A program made the position numbers and the translations under genes. From Gordonia mangrovi (GTDB lineage: Bacteria > Actinomycetota > Actinomycetes > Mycobacteriales > Mycobacteriaceae), in assembly GCF_024734075.1 (NCBI RefSeq), contig NZ_CP102850.1, forward strand, positions 3,286,001 through 3,350,000: a DNA stretch of 64,000 nucleotides. The letters are read 5' to 3'. Position 1 is the stretch's first letter. Every line of letters starts with the position of its first letter. The notes under the pieces are model-generated. The model was not told the origin of the DNA, searched no databases, and worked only from the letters and a program-made list of their open reading frames with translations. This document shows, piece after piece, positions 44,308 to 53,384 of the stretch.

Positions 44308-45494
44308 CTGCCGCTAGCTGGGACGTTCGCGCTCCCCGGCTCGCTGCGAAGACCGTCGTCGTTGGCGGTCTCACCGTGAATGCGTCCGCTGGTAGTGGCC
44401 AGCGACCGGCCGCTGCCTCCCCATCGATGCGCAATGATCTCGGCTGCGACGGACACCGCCGTCTCTTCGGCGGTACGCGCTCCGAGGTCCAGGCCGATCG
44501 GTGATGATAGGCGGGCGAGGTGATCGGCCTCGAGTCCGACCTCTCGAAGTCTGAGCAGCCGATCGGCATGAGTGCGTCGTGAACCCATCGCCCCGATGTA
44601 GCACGGTTGTGCGTCGCCGGTGAGGCGCAGCGCGACGTCAAGTACCGGAACGTCGAATTTCGGGTCGTGGGTCAGCACACACAGCACGGTTCTTCGGTCG
44701 ATACGCCCCGCGGCTGCTTCGCCCGCGAGGTAGCGGTGTGGCCAATCGACCACCACTTCGTCGGCGTGTGGGAACCGCGACGCGGTCGCGAAGACCGGCC
44801 GTGCGTCACAGACGGTCACCCGATACCGCAAGAAGCTGCCAACCCGCGCGACAGCGGCCGCGAAATCGATGGCGCCGAAGACGATCATCCGCGGAGGAGG
44901 GGTGAATGCCCACACGAACACCTTCATCTCGTCGCCGAGACGTTCACCATCGGGCCCGTACGACAACGTCGAATGGTGTCCCGCGGCGAGCAGACCGATG
45001 GCGTCGTCGTGAACTGCACTGTCGGCCCGCGCAGAGCCCAGAGTGCCCGTGACACCTGACTCGCGGATCACCAGCCGACGGCCGACCCGCGACGAATCGG
45101 GATGAGCGATGACCGTTGCGACGGCCACCGGACGCTCTGCGCCGAGGTCGGCGGCGACATCAGCGAGTTCTGGGAAGGTGGTCGGCGAGACAGCGTCGAC
45201 GAAGACGTCGAGGATGCCGCCGCAGGTGAGACCCACAGCCAACGCATCGTCATCGGTGACCCCGTACCGCTCGAGTACACGATCGCCGGTTTCTGCCGTT
45301 GACGTGCAGAGGTCGTAGACCGCGCCCTCGACGCAGCCTCCGGAGACCGAACCGAACGCCGCGCCATCGGGACCGACGACCATCGAGGCACCGGGTGGTT
45401 GCGGTGCAGAACGGAAGGTTGCGACGACCGTGCCGACACCCACTGTGTGTCCGGCTTTCCACCATCGCAGCAATTCGGGGAGAACTTCACGCAT
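44304..45494 (-). CDS. XdhC/CoxF-family molybdenum hydroxylase maturation factor
   Basis: A 396-residue protein. An N-terminal XdhC/CoxI domain (VATFRSAPQPPGASM, GSVSGGCVEGAVYD) is followed by a Rossmann XdhC domain (RMIVFGAIDFAAAVARVG, CYIGAMGSRRTHADRL). Family members bind molybdenum cofactor and help insert the sulfido ligand. ATG 45494 overlaps the CoxE-like stop by 8 nt (ATGCGTGA). It is last of the seven-gene hydroxylase operon. Confidence 0.9.
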   Translation of the reverse strand: MREVLPELLRWWKAGHTVGVGTVVATFRSAPQPPGASMVVGPDGAAFGSVSGGCVEGAVYDLCTSTAETGDRVLERYGVTDDDALAVGLTCGGILDVFVDAVSPTTFPELADVAADLGAERPVAVATVIAHPDSSRVGRRLVIRESGVTGTLGSARADSAVHDDAIGLLAAGHHSTLSYGPDGERLGDEMKVFVWAFTPPPRMIVFGAIDFAAAVARVGSFLRYRVTVCDARPVFATASRFPHADEVVVDWPHRYLAGEAAAGRIDRRTVLCVLTHDPKFDVPVLDVALRLTGDAQPCYIGAMGSRRTHADRLLRLREVGLEADHLARLSSPIGLDLGARTAEETAVSVAAEIIAHRWGGSGRSLATTSGRIHGETANDDGLRSEPGSANVPASGS

Positions 45495-46593
45495 TCGCCA
45501 GAACCTCGCGTAACTCCAGAAAGGCGGCCAACGAGTGGCCGGATACAAAGTCGTCGACGTACGGAAGTACGGCTACGATGCCGCGCTGCACAGGCTCATA
45601 CCCGGGTTTGCCCCGCTGCGGATTGACCCACACGACGCGGTTGGCGAGCCGACTCATCAACGCGGCTTGCGTACCGAGCACATGGCAGTCTCCTTGCTCC
45701 CAACCATCGGAGAGCACAACCACCACGGCACCACGAGCGAGATTGCGCTCACCGGCTTGGCCGAGGAAGCTGCCGAACGCTTCACCAAGGCGGGTCCCGC
45801 CGGACCAATCCGGCACGATCTCCGCCATCGCCGCCAAGGCACGCTCGGTATCGCGAATGCGCAACGCACGGGTGATGCTCGTGACGCGTGTGCCGATCGT
45901 GTAGACGCCCACGGTGGACGTGGCGAAGGCGTATCTGTGGGCCAATCTCAACAGGGCATCGGCGTACGGTTCCATCGAGCCGCTTATGTCGATCAGAAAG
46001 AGAAGTCGACGGGGACGCGATGTGCTGCGCTGTCTCCTGATCTCGCCGGGCTCCCCGTGGTGTTTCAATTCGGCGCGAAGCGTGCGACGCGCGTCGAATA
46101 CTCCCCGCCGCGAAGGACGACACCGCCGGCTGGTGCGGCGGGGCAAAGTGGGGACGATCTGCTCCACGATCGTGCGGAAGGCGGCTCGTTCGTCGTCGTC
46201 GAGGTCAGCGATATCACGATGTCGCAGTCGTTCGATCGAGGACGCCACCACGGTGCGCTGGACCAGAACGTGGTCGGTGTCGCCCTCGTGCCGTTCCGCA
46301 TTCATGCCGCCATCTCGTATCGCGCGCAGCTGATGTGGCCGCCGGTCATCGTCGAGTCCGGCAAACCACGCGGAGACGACGTCATCGAACACGGCCCGGT
46401 CCTCCGGCGACGAACACAACGTTGCGTGTCCGGCGATGTGGATTGCACGAGGGTGATCCAAGCCGATGCGAGAAACGGCTTTGACGAATGCTATCGCCCG
46501 GTCCTGCGCGACCTGCATGCCCGCCGAACGCAGTCTGTGAACCAGGGTGAGTAGTAGGTGATCGACCGTTGGAGCGGATGATTCGGCGATCAC
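45487..46593 (-). CDS. CoxE-type VWA-domain protein
   Basis: A 368-residue protein with a C-terminal von Willebrand A domain. The MIDAS residues are complete: DISGSM, Thr in SGGTRLGEAF, and Asp in LSDGWEQGD. A basic linker (RRTSRRCRPSRRG) precedes it. With a MoxR ATPase it forms a chaperone pair that matures the active site of CoxL-type enzymes. GTG 46593 overlaps the MoxR stop (GTGA). Confidence 0.9.
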   Translation of the reverse strand: MIAESSAPTVDHLLLTLVHRLRSAGMQVAQDRAIAFVKAVSRIGLDHPRAIHIAGHATLCSSPEDRAVFDDVVSAWFAGLDDDRRPHQLRAIRDGGMNAERHEGDTDHVLVQRTVVASSIERLRHRDIADLDDDERAAFRTIVEQIVPTLPRRTSRRCRPSRRGVFDARRTLRAELKHHGEPGEIRRQRSTSRPRRLLFLIDISGSMEPYADALLRLAHRYAFATSTVGVYTIGTRVTSITRALRIRDTERALAAMAEIVPDWSGGTRLGEAFGSFLGQAGERNLARGAVVVVLSDGWEQGDCHVLGTQAALMSRLANRVVWVNPQRGKPGYEPVQRGIVAVLPYVDDFVSGHSLAAFLELREVLANA

Positions 46594-47483
46594 GATGCTG
46601 CATGCTCCTCGAGGGAACCACGCACCTCGGATACGTCTTCGCGGTACTTCACCAGGGCGCCGAGGGAGGCTTCGGCCTGATCGGCGTCAACAGTTGTGGC
46701 GCCCAACCGATGTAGTGCTTGGGTCCAATCAATGGTTTCGGCTACGCCGGGAACCTTGACCAGCGCGGATTCGCGCCGGAGCCGTTGCACGATCCGTACT
46801 GCTTGCTCTGCCAGCTCCGAACACGCACCGGGCGCGCGAGAACGGACGATCTGAATCTCACGCTCGAGGTCGGGATAGCCGATCCAGTGGTAGAGACATC
46901 GCCGCTTCAAGGCATCATGCAGCTCCCGCGTTCGATTGGACGTGAGGATCACGATCGGCGGGGTCGCAGCCGTCAGCGTGCCGATCTCCGGAATCGACAC
47001 CTGCCAGGAGGACAGCACTTCGAGCAGGAATGCCTCGAACTCGTCGTCGGCACGGTCGATTTCGTCGATCAGCAACACTGCCGGTGACTGCTGCAACGCT
47101 CGAAGTATCGGACGGGCGAGCAGGAAGCGTTCGCTGTGGACGCTGGCTTCTGCTTCTTCGCTCACTACCTGGCCGTTGAGTTGCAGCGCACGCAAGTGAA
47201 GAATCTGACGAGGAAAGTCCCAGTCGTACAGCGCCTGCGAGGAGTCAATTCCTTCGTAGCACTGCAGCCGGATCAGCTCGACTCCGAGTCCCTCGGCCAG
47301 CGCTTCGGCCAGCGCGGTCTTTCCGGTGCCCGGTTCGCCTTCCAACAGGAGGGGGCGTTGGAGGTCGAGCGCCAACCACACGACCGTGGACAGCGTTGTG
47401 TCGCTGAGGTATCCGCCCATTTTCAGGACCGCCGCGACGGCGTCGGGTGAGTCGAGTCGGGAGAGGATCGGGTCGCTCGTCAC
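46590..47483 (-). CDS. CoxD-type MoxR AAA+ ATPase
   Basis: A 297-residue ATPase with Walker A GEPGTGKTALAEAL (about 49-62), Walker B VLLIDEIDRADDEFEAFLLEVL, and sensor 1 in VILTSNRTRELHDALKRRC. CoxD assists assembly of the metal-sulfido site of CO-dehydrogenase-like enzymes. GTG 47483 is preceded by AAAGGAGGAA; the longer frame is rejected. Confidence 0.92.
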   Translation of the reverse strand: MTSDPILSRLDSPDAVAAVLKMGGYLSDTTLSTVVWLALDLQRPLLLEGEPGTGKTALAEALAEGLGVELIRLQCYEGIDSSQALYDWDFPRQILHLRALQLNGQVVSEEAEASVHSERFLLARPILRALQQSPAVLLIDEIDRADDEFEAFLLEVLSSWQVSIPEIGTLTAATPPIVILTSNRTRELHDALKRRCLYHWIGYPDLEREIQIVRSRAPGACSELAEQAVRIVQRLRRESALVKVPGVAETIDWTQALHRLGATTVDADQAEASLGALVKYREDVSEVRGSLEEHAAS

Positions 47484-47633
47484 GCTCGTTCCTCCTTTCC
47501 TGTCATGAACCTGCGCCTCGAGGTCGACCCGTCTATCCGTGTGGCACGACGCGGCGGGGCCGACTGTGGGGATCACCCAGTCGACACGATGTTCCGCCGC
47601 GCCGTACCGGACTCCGGCGTGCCGACTTCGATG

Positions 47634-48329
47634 TCAGCGGTGTGCCCGGGTGCGGCGGCGCCGTAGCCACATCGATGCGGCGGCGAGACCGAGAACGAGT
47701 GCTGCGCCGGCTGCGATCTGTCGTTTGATGCGCCCGGACACCAGGGAGCTGAGATCGAGGGCCTCGGCCTCAGCGGCGCGGACACTGGCCGTCGGCGTCG
47801 ACGCCGACGATGTCGTGGCGGTTTCTGTGGCCGGCGGACTGGATTCGGGGTTATCGGTGGTATCAGCTGCCGAAGGTGCTGCCCCATCGTCAGCCAATAG
47901 CTTCGCGAGATTGTCTGCGAAGGTCGAGATCAGACTGTTGCTGACGTCGGCGATCATGCCGCGACCGAACTGGGCCGGGCGCCCTGTGAGTCCCAGATCG
48001 GTTTCCACGGTCACGGTGGTTATCCCGTCCGCTTCGGTCAAGACCGCTTCGATCCGAGCGTTCGCAGATCCGGAGCCCTTCATCTCCTTGCCGGTTCCGT
48101 GCATGGTCAGGCGGTGCGCGGTGTCGTCTTGCTCTTTGATGATCATTTCGCCCCGGTACTGCAGGTTGATCGGGCCGAGTTTCACCTTGACGCGACCGTC
48201 GCAGACAGTGCCGTCGAACCGGTCGACACTCGCTCCGGGCAGGCAAGGTGCCACTCGCTCCAGGTCGAGCAGCGTCTCCCATGCGACTTGTGCCGGAACA
48301 GGGATGGTGAACGAGTTGGTGAGTTGCAT
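47634..48329 (-). CDS. CoxG-family SRPBCC membrane-anchor protein
   Basis: A 231-residue protein. An N-terminal START/SRPBCC domain (residues 1-145; FTIPVPAQVAWETLLDLERVAPCLPGA) is followed by a Ser/Thr/Ala/Pro linker and a C-terminal helix GAALVLGLAAASMWL ending in RRRR, consistent with a tail anchor. CoxG recruits CO dehydrogenase to the membrane and can bind quinone. ATG 48329 follows AGGAGGAA. This copy could dock the hydroxylase to the respiratory chain. Confidence 0.9.
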   Translation of the reverse strand: MQLTNSFTIPVPAQVAWETLLDLERVAPCLPGASVDRFDGTVCDGRVKVKLGPINLQYRGEMIIKEQDDTAHRLTMHGTGKEMKGSGSANARIEAVLTEADGITTVTVETDLGLTGRPAQFGRGMIADVSNSLISTFADNLAKLLADDGAAPSAADTTDNPESSPPATETATTSSASTPTASVRAAEAEALDLSSLVSGRIKRQIAAGAALVLGLAAASMWLRRRRTRAHR

Positions 48330-48369
48330 GTGTTGTTCCTCCTGGTGGATGACGAGGTGAAGGTCGTGG

Positions 48370-50703
48370 TTATCGTTCGGCTGCGACGACGCCGGCGAGT
48401 TCGAGAATGCGGGCCGGCGGAAGGTACTGCTCGGTGATGCGTACATCGAGGTGCGCCAGTGCGTCCTCGATGGCGCTGGTCAGGGCGGCCGGTGCGACGA
48501 TCGCGCCGCCTTCGCCGATTCCGCGATGGTCGATTCCGCCGGTCGGCGCCGACTCGATGTGTTCGATCTCGATCAGGGGGACCTCGGCCGACGTCGGCAG
48601 CAGATAGTCCATGAATGTGCCCGATTGGCAGCCGCCGTCGGTGTCGTAGAGAACTTTTTCGTAGAGGACACCGGCGATACCTTGGGCGACGCCGCCGCGG
48701 ATCTGGCCCTCGACGATGGCCGGATTGATGAGCCGACCGCAGTCGGAAACGGCGATATAGCGCACGATGTCGACGGCTCCGGTGTCCAGGTCGAGTTCCA
48801 CGATGCACAGGTGGGTGCCGCCGGACCAGCCGCTACCGCCGACGCCGTCCTCGGTGAAGGTCTCGGTGGCTTCGAGCCCGCACTCCTGACCATAGAACGG
48901 GGAGTTGTCGCTGAAGTACGCCTTGTGGGCGACTGACGATATCGGGATCCCGCTCGCCGGAGCACCATTCGGTGCGACAACGCCATCCGCGATGGCGAGG
49001 TCGGATGCGTCGATCTCGAGCATCTCGGCGGCGGTGTCGAGGATCTGTTGCCGCACCACGCGCGCGCTCTTCACGACCGCTCCGCTCGCCCATGTTGCCG
49101 CTCGACTACCGCCGGTGCCGATGAGGTTGTACGGGGTCTGGTCGGTGTCTCCGTACATCACGCGTACGTGATCAAACGGTACGCCGAGTTCGTCTGCAGC
49201 GAGTTGAGCCAACGTCGTCTGATGACCCTGCCCGTGCGGCTGCTGGGACGTTATGACCACCACGTGCCCATTGGGTTCCATTCGGACCGTCGCGTCCTCC
49301 GGTGAATAGCCGCGGGCGCCCATTGGTCCCGGCGCGGCCTCGAGATAGGTGGCGAATCCGATGCCGAGTGCACGCCCCGCAGCCCGAGCCTGTACTTGTT
49401 CCTCGCGGAACTTGCTGTACTCCGCCAGTTCCAAAGCGCGGTCCATGGACTGACGCGACGTGATGCCGGCAAGGCTGTATCCGGTGATCCCGTGATCGTC
49501 GGCGTCTCCATCGAAGAGCGCGCGTCGTCTGAATTCGGTCGGATCGAGCCCGACAGCGCGAGCGCCGAGGTCGACAATCCGCTCTCGAACCCAGGTCTCG
49601 ATCTCCCACGGGCCGCGATAGGGGACCACGGTGCACTTGTTGGTGGTGACCACTATTCCGGTGAACGCGAGCGCTCCGACTCGGTATGGGCCGGGAAGGT
49701 ATTTCAGGATGAGGTCGGGGAACTGGGCCGCCGGAATGCCCAGGCATGTGTAGGCGCCCTGATCGATGACGAGCGTCGCGCGCAGACCCAGAATCGTCCC
49801 GTCGTCAGCAAGGGCCAGCTCCACGTCCATCCGCTCATCGCGCGCATGTCCGGAGGCCAGCAGGTGCTCGTTGCGGTCTTCGATCCACTTGACGGGCTGA
49901 CCGAGCAACCGGCTCGCGGCTCCAATCGCGATGTCTTCGCGAGTGATGGCGGACTTGAGCCCAAAACCGCCACCGACGTCCTGCGCCAGTACTCTGACTC
50001 GCTCCAGTGGGATATCGAGGAGATTCGCGAGACTGGTGCGAAGTGTCTGAGGCGACTGAGTCGAGGCATGGAACGTCAGACTTCCCAAGCCTGCGTCGTA
50101 ATCGGCCACGACCCCACGGGTCTCCATCGGCACATTGGCCTGACGTTCCTGGCGCAGTGTCTCGCGCACCACGTGGGTGGCTTCCGCGAACGCAGCGTCG
50201 ACGTCACCGAACGTGGTGTCCTTTCGGTAAGCCACGTTGCTGCCGAGGTCCTCGAAGATGTTCACACTGTTCGGATCGAGGGCTGATTCCATGTCGGCGA
50301 CTGCGTCCAATGGGTCGTAGTCGACATCGATCAACTCCATGGCGTCTTCGGCAATGTAGCGGTTCTCGGCCACGACGATCGCAACGGGATCGCCGACGAA
50401 GCGCACTCGATCGGTCGCCAGCGGCAACGTCGGCGAGTGCAGAAATGGTGGGAGGAAGACCGGAAAGTCGGTGTAGGGCTTGGTGACCGCGGCGATGTCG
50501 TCACCTGTGAGCACGGCGACGACGCCCCGGACACGTCGAGCGTCCTCGGCGTCGATACCGTTGACACGAGCATGTGGGAACGGGCTTCGGAGGAATGCGG
50601 CGTGCAGCATCCTCGGCAGCTTTACATCATCGACATATTTGCCTTTGCCCGTGAGGATGCGGGCATCCTCGACCCGCTGGACACTGGCTCCGACCAACCT
50701 CAT
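48370..50703 (-). CDS. Molybdopterin hydroxylase large subunit (xanthine oxidase/CoxL family)
   Basis: A 777-residue Mo-binding catalytic subunit. Features are VEDARILTGKGKYVDDV at the N-terminus, QDVGGGFGLKSA, and the C-terminal GIGEGGA with the catalytic Glu731. The active-site loop reads PYRGPWE (361-367), not the AYXCSFR with Cys of true CO dehydrogenases nor the AYRGAGR of form II enzymes. Hydroxylation of an aromatic, heteroaromatic or aldehyde carbon with water is more likely than CO oxidation. ATG 50703 overlaps the small-subunit stop (ATGA). Confidence 0.93.
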   Translation of the reverse strand: MRLVGASVQRVEDARILTGKGKYVDDVKLPRMLHAAFLRSPFPHARVNGIDAEDARRVRGVVAVLTGDDIAAVTKPYTDFPVFLPPFLHSPTLPLATDRVRFVGDPVAIVVAENRYIAEDAMELIDVDYDPLDAVADMESALDPNSVNIFEDLGSNVAYRKDTTFGDVDAAFAEATHVVRETLRQERQANVPMETRGVVADYDAGLGSLTFHASTQSPQTLRTSLANLLDIPLERVRVLAQDVGGGFGLKSAITREDIAIGAASRLLGQPVKWIEDRNEHLLASGHARDERMDVELALADDGTILGLRATLVIDQGAYTCLGIPAAQFPDLILKYLPGPYRVGALAFTGIVVTTNKCTVVPYRGPWEIETWVRERIVDLGARAVGLDPTEFRRRALFDGDADDHGITGYSLAGITSRQSMDRALELAEYSKFREEQVQARAAGRALGIGFATYLEAAPGPMGARGYSPEDATVRMEPNGHVVVITSQQPHGQGHQTTLAQLAADELGVPFDHVRVMYGDTDQTPYNLIGTGGSRAATWASGAVVKSARVVRQQILDTAAEMLEIDASDLAIADGVVAPNGAPASGIPISSVAHKAYFSDNSPFYGQECGLEATETFTEDGVGGSGWSGGTHLCIVELDLDTGAVDIVRYIAVSDCGRLINPAIVEGQIRGGVAQGIAGVLYEKVLYDTDGGCQSGTFMDYLLPTSAEVPLIEIEHIESAPTGGIDHRGIGEGGAIVAPAALTSAIEDALAHLDVRITEQYLPPARILELAGVVAAER

Positions 50704-51188
50704 TGTGCGACCTGTCCCTCTGATTCGTGTACGCGGCGAGCGGCATCCAACACACCATCGACGATCGATTGATAGCCGGTACACCGGCACAGGTTTCCGG
50801 CGAGCTCTTCACGAATCTCGGTCTCGGCGACCCCGTCCCGCAAGAGTGATAGTGCAGTCATGACGAAGCCCGGCGTGCAGAAACCGCACTGGAAACTGTG
50901 GTTGTCGCGGAAGGCCTTCTGTAGCGGATGAAGTTCGCCACCGTCCGCGACGCCTTCGATGGTCTTCACCGACTTGTTGGCCGCCTGCACGGCCAGCACC
51001 AGGCACGAACGAACGGGCACGCCATCAAGCTCCACCGTGCATGCTCCGCAGACGCCGTGTTCGCAGCCCAGGTGGGTACCGGTCAGTTCGAGATCTTCTC
51101 GGAGAAAGTCGGCCAGGGTCCTACGCGGCTCGACAAAGCCCTCGCGTTCAACGCCGTTGACGACGACTTCAATGGGCATTCGTTTCAT
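50700..51188 (-). CDS. Molybdenum hydroxylase 2Fe-2S small subunit (CoxS family)
   Basis: A 162-residue protein with two 2Fe-2S clusters. The ferredoxin-like domain has GCEHGVCGACTVELDG plus a later Cys. The helical domain has FQCGFCTPGFVMTA and NLCRCTGYQSIVDG. All eight cysteines are present. ATG 51188 overlaps the FAD-subunit stop (ATGA). It carries electrons between the Mo and FAD subunits. Confidence 0.95.
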   Translation of the reverse strand: MKRMPIEVVVNGVEREGFVEPRRTLADFLREDLELTGTHLGCEHGVCGACTVELDGVPVRSCLVLAVQAANKSVKTIEGVADGGELHPLQKAFRDNHSFQCGFCTPGFVMTALSLLRDGVAETEIREELAGNLCRCTGYQSIVDGVLDAARRVHESEGQVAQ

Positions 51189-52063
51189 CGTGAGACTCCC
51201 GATCGATCGTAGGCTTCGGTCAGGCATTGCCGTAGAACCGTTTTCATGAGCTGGCGGCGATACGCCGCAGAGCCGTGGACATCCGACGGTGGGTCTATCT
51301 CGGATGCTGCCGCGGCAGCTGCGTCGTCCCACAAGCTCGGTGATGCCGTCTGGCCGAGGATTTCCTTCTCGGCGACCGCCGCGCGTACAGGCTTCGAACC
51401 GACACCGAACAGGGAAATGGATGCGTGCGTGACGGTTGTGTGCGCCTGGTCGAGTGAAATGCCGGCGACTGCTCCGACGATGGCGAAATCACCGCTACGC
51501 CTAGAGAATTCGCGCACGGACCAGCCGGTTTTGGCCGGGCTGCAGGGAACCACGACGGTGGTGATCAGTTCGGTCGGTTCGATTGTCGTGGTCAGGAAGT
51601 TCTCGAACAGGTCGGCCGCCGGGATGGTCCGACTGCCGCTGGAACTGCGAGCAATGACGGCCCCATCGGTGGCCAACAACATCGCCGGAAGCTCAGAGGA
51701 AGGGTCTGCATGGGCAATGCTGCCGCCGACCGTTCCCCTGTTGCGAATCGTGGCATGTCCGATATGGCGTAGGGCCGCCGGCAGGACCGGTGCCACTCGT
51801 GCCACCTCGTGTGACGTTTCGACCTGACGCTGGCGAGTGATGGAGCCAATGGCCACCCGACCATCTGTGCAGTTGACTGACGACAGTTCGGCGACGCCAT
51901 TGATGTCGATCAGGTGCTCTGGCTGACTCAGGCGTAAGGACATCAGCGGCACCAGACTCTGGCCGCCGGCGAGGAGTTTGGCTTCGTCGCCGTGTTCGGC
52001 CAAGAGATCCACCACCTCCTCGACCGTTGACGGCGCGTGGTACTCGAACGCGGCGGGCTTCAT
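51185..52063 (-). CDS. Molybdenum hydroxylase FAD-binding subunit (CoxM family)
   Basis: A 292-residue protein with the two FAD motifs LLAGGQSLVP (about 31-40) and TIRNRGTVGGSIAHADP. It is first in the overlapping FAD-subunit/small-subunit/large-subunit order typical of CO-dehydrogenase-like operons. The GntR-type palindrome at 52138-52169 and a further dyad at 52098-52130 lie upstream. Confidence 0.94.
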   Translation of the reverse strand: MKPAAFEYHAPSTVEEVVDLLAEHGDEAKLLAGGQSLVPLMSLRLSQPEHLIDINGVAELSSVNCTDGRVAIGSITRQRQVETSHEVARVAPVLPAALRHIGHATIRNRGTVGGSIAHADPSSELPAMLLATDGAVIARSSSGSRTIPAADLFENFLTTTIEPTELITTVVVPCSPAKTGWSVREFSRRSGDFAIVGAVAGISLDQAHTTVTHASISLFGVGSKPVRAAVAEKEILGQTASPSLWDDAAAAAASEIDPPSDVHGSAAYRRQLMKTVLRQCLTEAYDRSGVSR

Positions 52064-52097
52064 GGCACCTCACATGGACGCAAATACAGACAATGAC

Positions 52098-52130
52098 GCG
52101 GGTCATAATCTACCTGACTGTGTGACCCGC
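52098..52130. promoter_or_regulatory. GCGGGTCA/TGACCCGC dyad before the hydroxylase operon
   Basis: Eight-base arms with a 17-bp spacer lie 35 bp upstream of the FAD-subunit start, between that start and the large palindrome. The GGGTCA half resembles the dyad at 27916. Confidence 0.45.
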
Positions 52131-52137
52131 ATCTATC

Positions 52138-52169
52138 TTACCGTACTCCGTAATCTCGGAGTACGGTAA
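52138..52169. promoter_or_regulatory. Extended palindrome, operator variant at the hydroxylase operon
   Basis: Arms TTACCGTACTCCG and CGGAGTACGGTAA form a perfect 13-bp inverted repeat with a 6-bp spacer. It has the ACCGTA/TACGGT half-sites of the other operators, but split by an extra 16 bp. Confidence 0.7.
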
Positions 52170-52308
52170 TACAATTTGGCCCTGGACTCGACGGCGCGCA
52201 TCGGTGCGTGTGATGGGCTGATCGGTGTTTCCGACTGGGCCCCAGAGGGTGCCATAGAGGGCGTCACGTGACGTTTCCCTGTCTCGCCGGCCCCGGGCCT
52301 GTGATCAA

Positions 52309-52346
52309 CGCCGGTACAGCGCCATTTCGGGGCCGCTGTACCGGCG
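52309..52346 (-). terminator. Terminator of the GntR gene
   Basis: A perfect 13-bp stem CGCCGGTACAGCG with a 12-nt loop, 11 bp past the GntR stop codon on the minus strand. Confidence 0.75.
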
Positions 52347-52356
52347 CGCCGGTGTC

Positions 52357-53061
52357 TCAGGCCGAGCCGACGCGAACAGCGCTTCGGTCGGCGTTGGTAG
52401 ATTGCTCCAGCAGTTCCAGGGCGAGGGTGGCCGCAGTCTGTACGTGTGATTCGCAGGCGGCCCAGGCTGCCTCGGCGTCGCCCGCGGTGGCGGCCCGGGT
52501 GATCTCCTTGAGCTCGCGTTCAGCGACAACGTTTCGTTCCGCCGAGAACATCAGCAACCGTCGGAGAAGGCTCGTGCGCGCACGGATCCCGAGGAGGGTG
52601 GACCGGATGGCCGGATTGCCGGCGCCATCGAGCAAGGCGTCGTCGAACTCGTCTTTGGCCGCCACGATCTTGTAGGCATCGCCTGCGGCATATGCAGCGG
52701 ACAGGCGCTTCATGCGCTCCTTGAGGCTGGCGCGTTGGGCTTTGGTGGCGCGATTGGCGAAATCGCGGCCCGCCAGGGCTTCCAACACCGCCCTCACCTC
52801 GTAGAGGCCACGTGCCTCCTCTGCCGACAGCGTGGCCACCACTGGCCCCCTGTTGGGGACGATGTTGACGAGTCCTTCCGACTCGAGTTGCCTCAGTGCC
52901 TCTCGGATCACCGTGCGACTGACTCCGTACCGCTCGCACAGGGTGCGCTCGATCAACCGTTCGCCGGGCTCGAAATGCACGGCAACGATTTCACCCCGAA
53001 GCAGGTTGACCACCTGCATACGGAGCGGGGCGGCCTCGCGATGTACCTGTTGTTGCTGCAT
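52357..53061 (-). CDS. GntR-family regulator, FadR/FCD subfamily
   Basis: A 234-residue regulator. The winged helix (about 15-80) has ERTLCERYGVSRTVIREALRQLESEGLV, and the wing VPNRGPVV. The FCD domain carries LYEVRAVLEALAGR and AAKDEFDDALLDGAGN. ATG 53061 with GGAGGGAT upstream is chosen. It is the only FCD regulator in the 28-64 kb region and lies between two of the ACCGTAWTACGGT-type sites, whose GTNNNAC core fits its family. It is the leading candidate to control the regulon. Confidence 0.9.
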   Translation of the reverse strand: MQQQQVHREAAPLRMQVVNLLRGEIVAVHFEPGERLIERTLCERYGVSRTVIREALRQLESEGLVNIVPNRGPVVATLSAEEARGLYEVRAVLEALAGRDFANRATKAQRASLKERMKRLSAAYAAGDAYKIVAAKDEFDDALLDGAGNPAIRSTLLGIRARTSLLRRLLMFSAERNVVAERELKEITRAATAGDAEAAWAACESHVQTAATLALELLEQSTNADRSAVRVGSA

Positions 53062-53384
53062 GATCCCTCCGATTGTCATACCGTGCAACGATCATTCGAT
53101 CCTACGGCCCAGCAGGGCAGATGCCTATAGGACGCGGCAGGGAGGCGGCGGCTGGGCTCGTGGATCTGTGTCGCCTACCTGCGGCCGGAGGGCATTCGAT
53201 ACCAGTTTGGCCTCGGTGACGTGGCGCGTGCAAGGTGCCTTGTGTAGTCCCGGTCACAACCGTATGATCTAATCCAGTATTACGGTAGTACGAAGTCACG
53301 CGGTGGTGGGTCGAACTCCCGACTGGCGTTGCAAGCGCTCGAGTTGCGGTTTGCCTACCGCTAGCAGAGAAAGAGGGCATCAGA
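53062..53384. other. Divergent control region, GntR/CoA-transferase
   Basis: About 320 bp without a gene. It contains operator copy 3 at 53274 and a CRP-like GTAGTCCCGGTCAC at 53244-53257. Promoters for both directions presumably lie here. Confidence 0.5.
53274..53286. promoter_or_regulatory. ACCGTAWTACGGT operator, copy 3 (weak)
   Basis: CCAGTATTACGGT matches the consensus at 11 of 13 positions, 99 bp before the CoA-transferase start and in the divergent region with the gntR gene. Confidence 0.65.

Larger units (their letters stand above)
52064..52308. other. Control region of the molybdenum hydroxylase operon
   Basis: This holds the divergent-looking promoter area of coxM-type transcription with two inverted repeats. 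No gene is supported. Confidence 0.5.

Noticed and set aside
44304..52063. Aerobic CO dehydrogenase
   Set aside because: The accessory set fits, but the large subunit lacks the AYXCSFR active-site loop with its cysteine, so CO oxidation is not supported.
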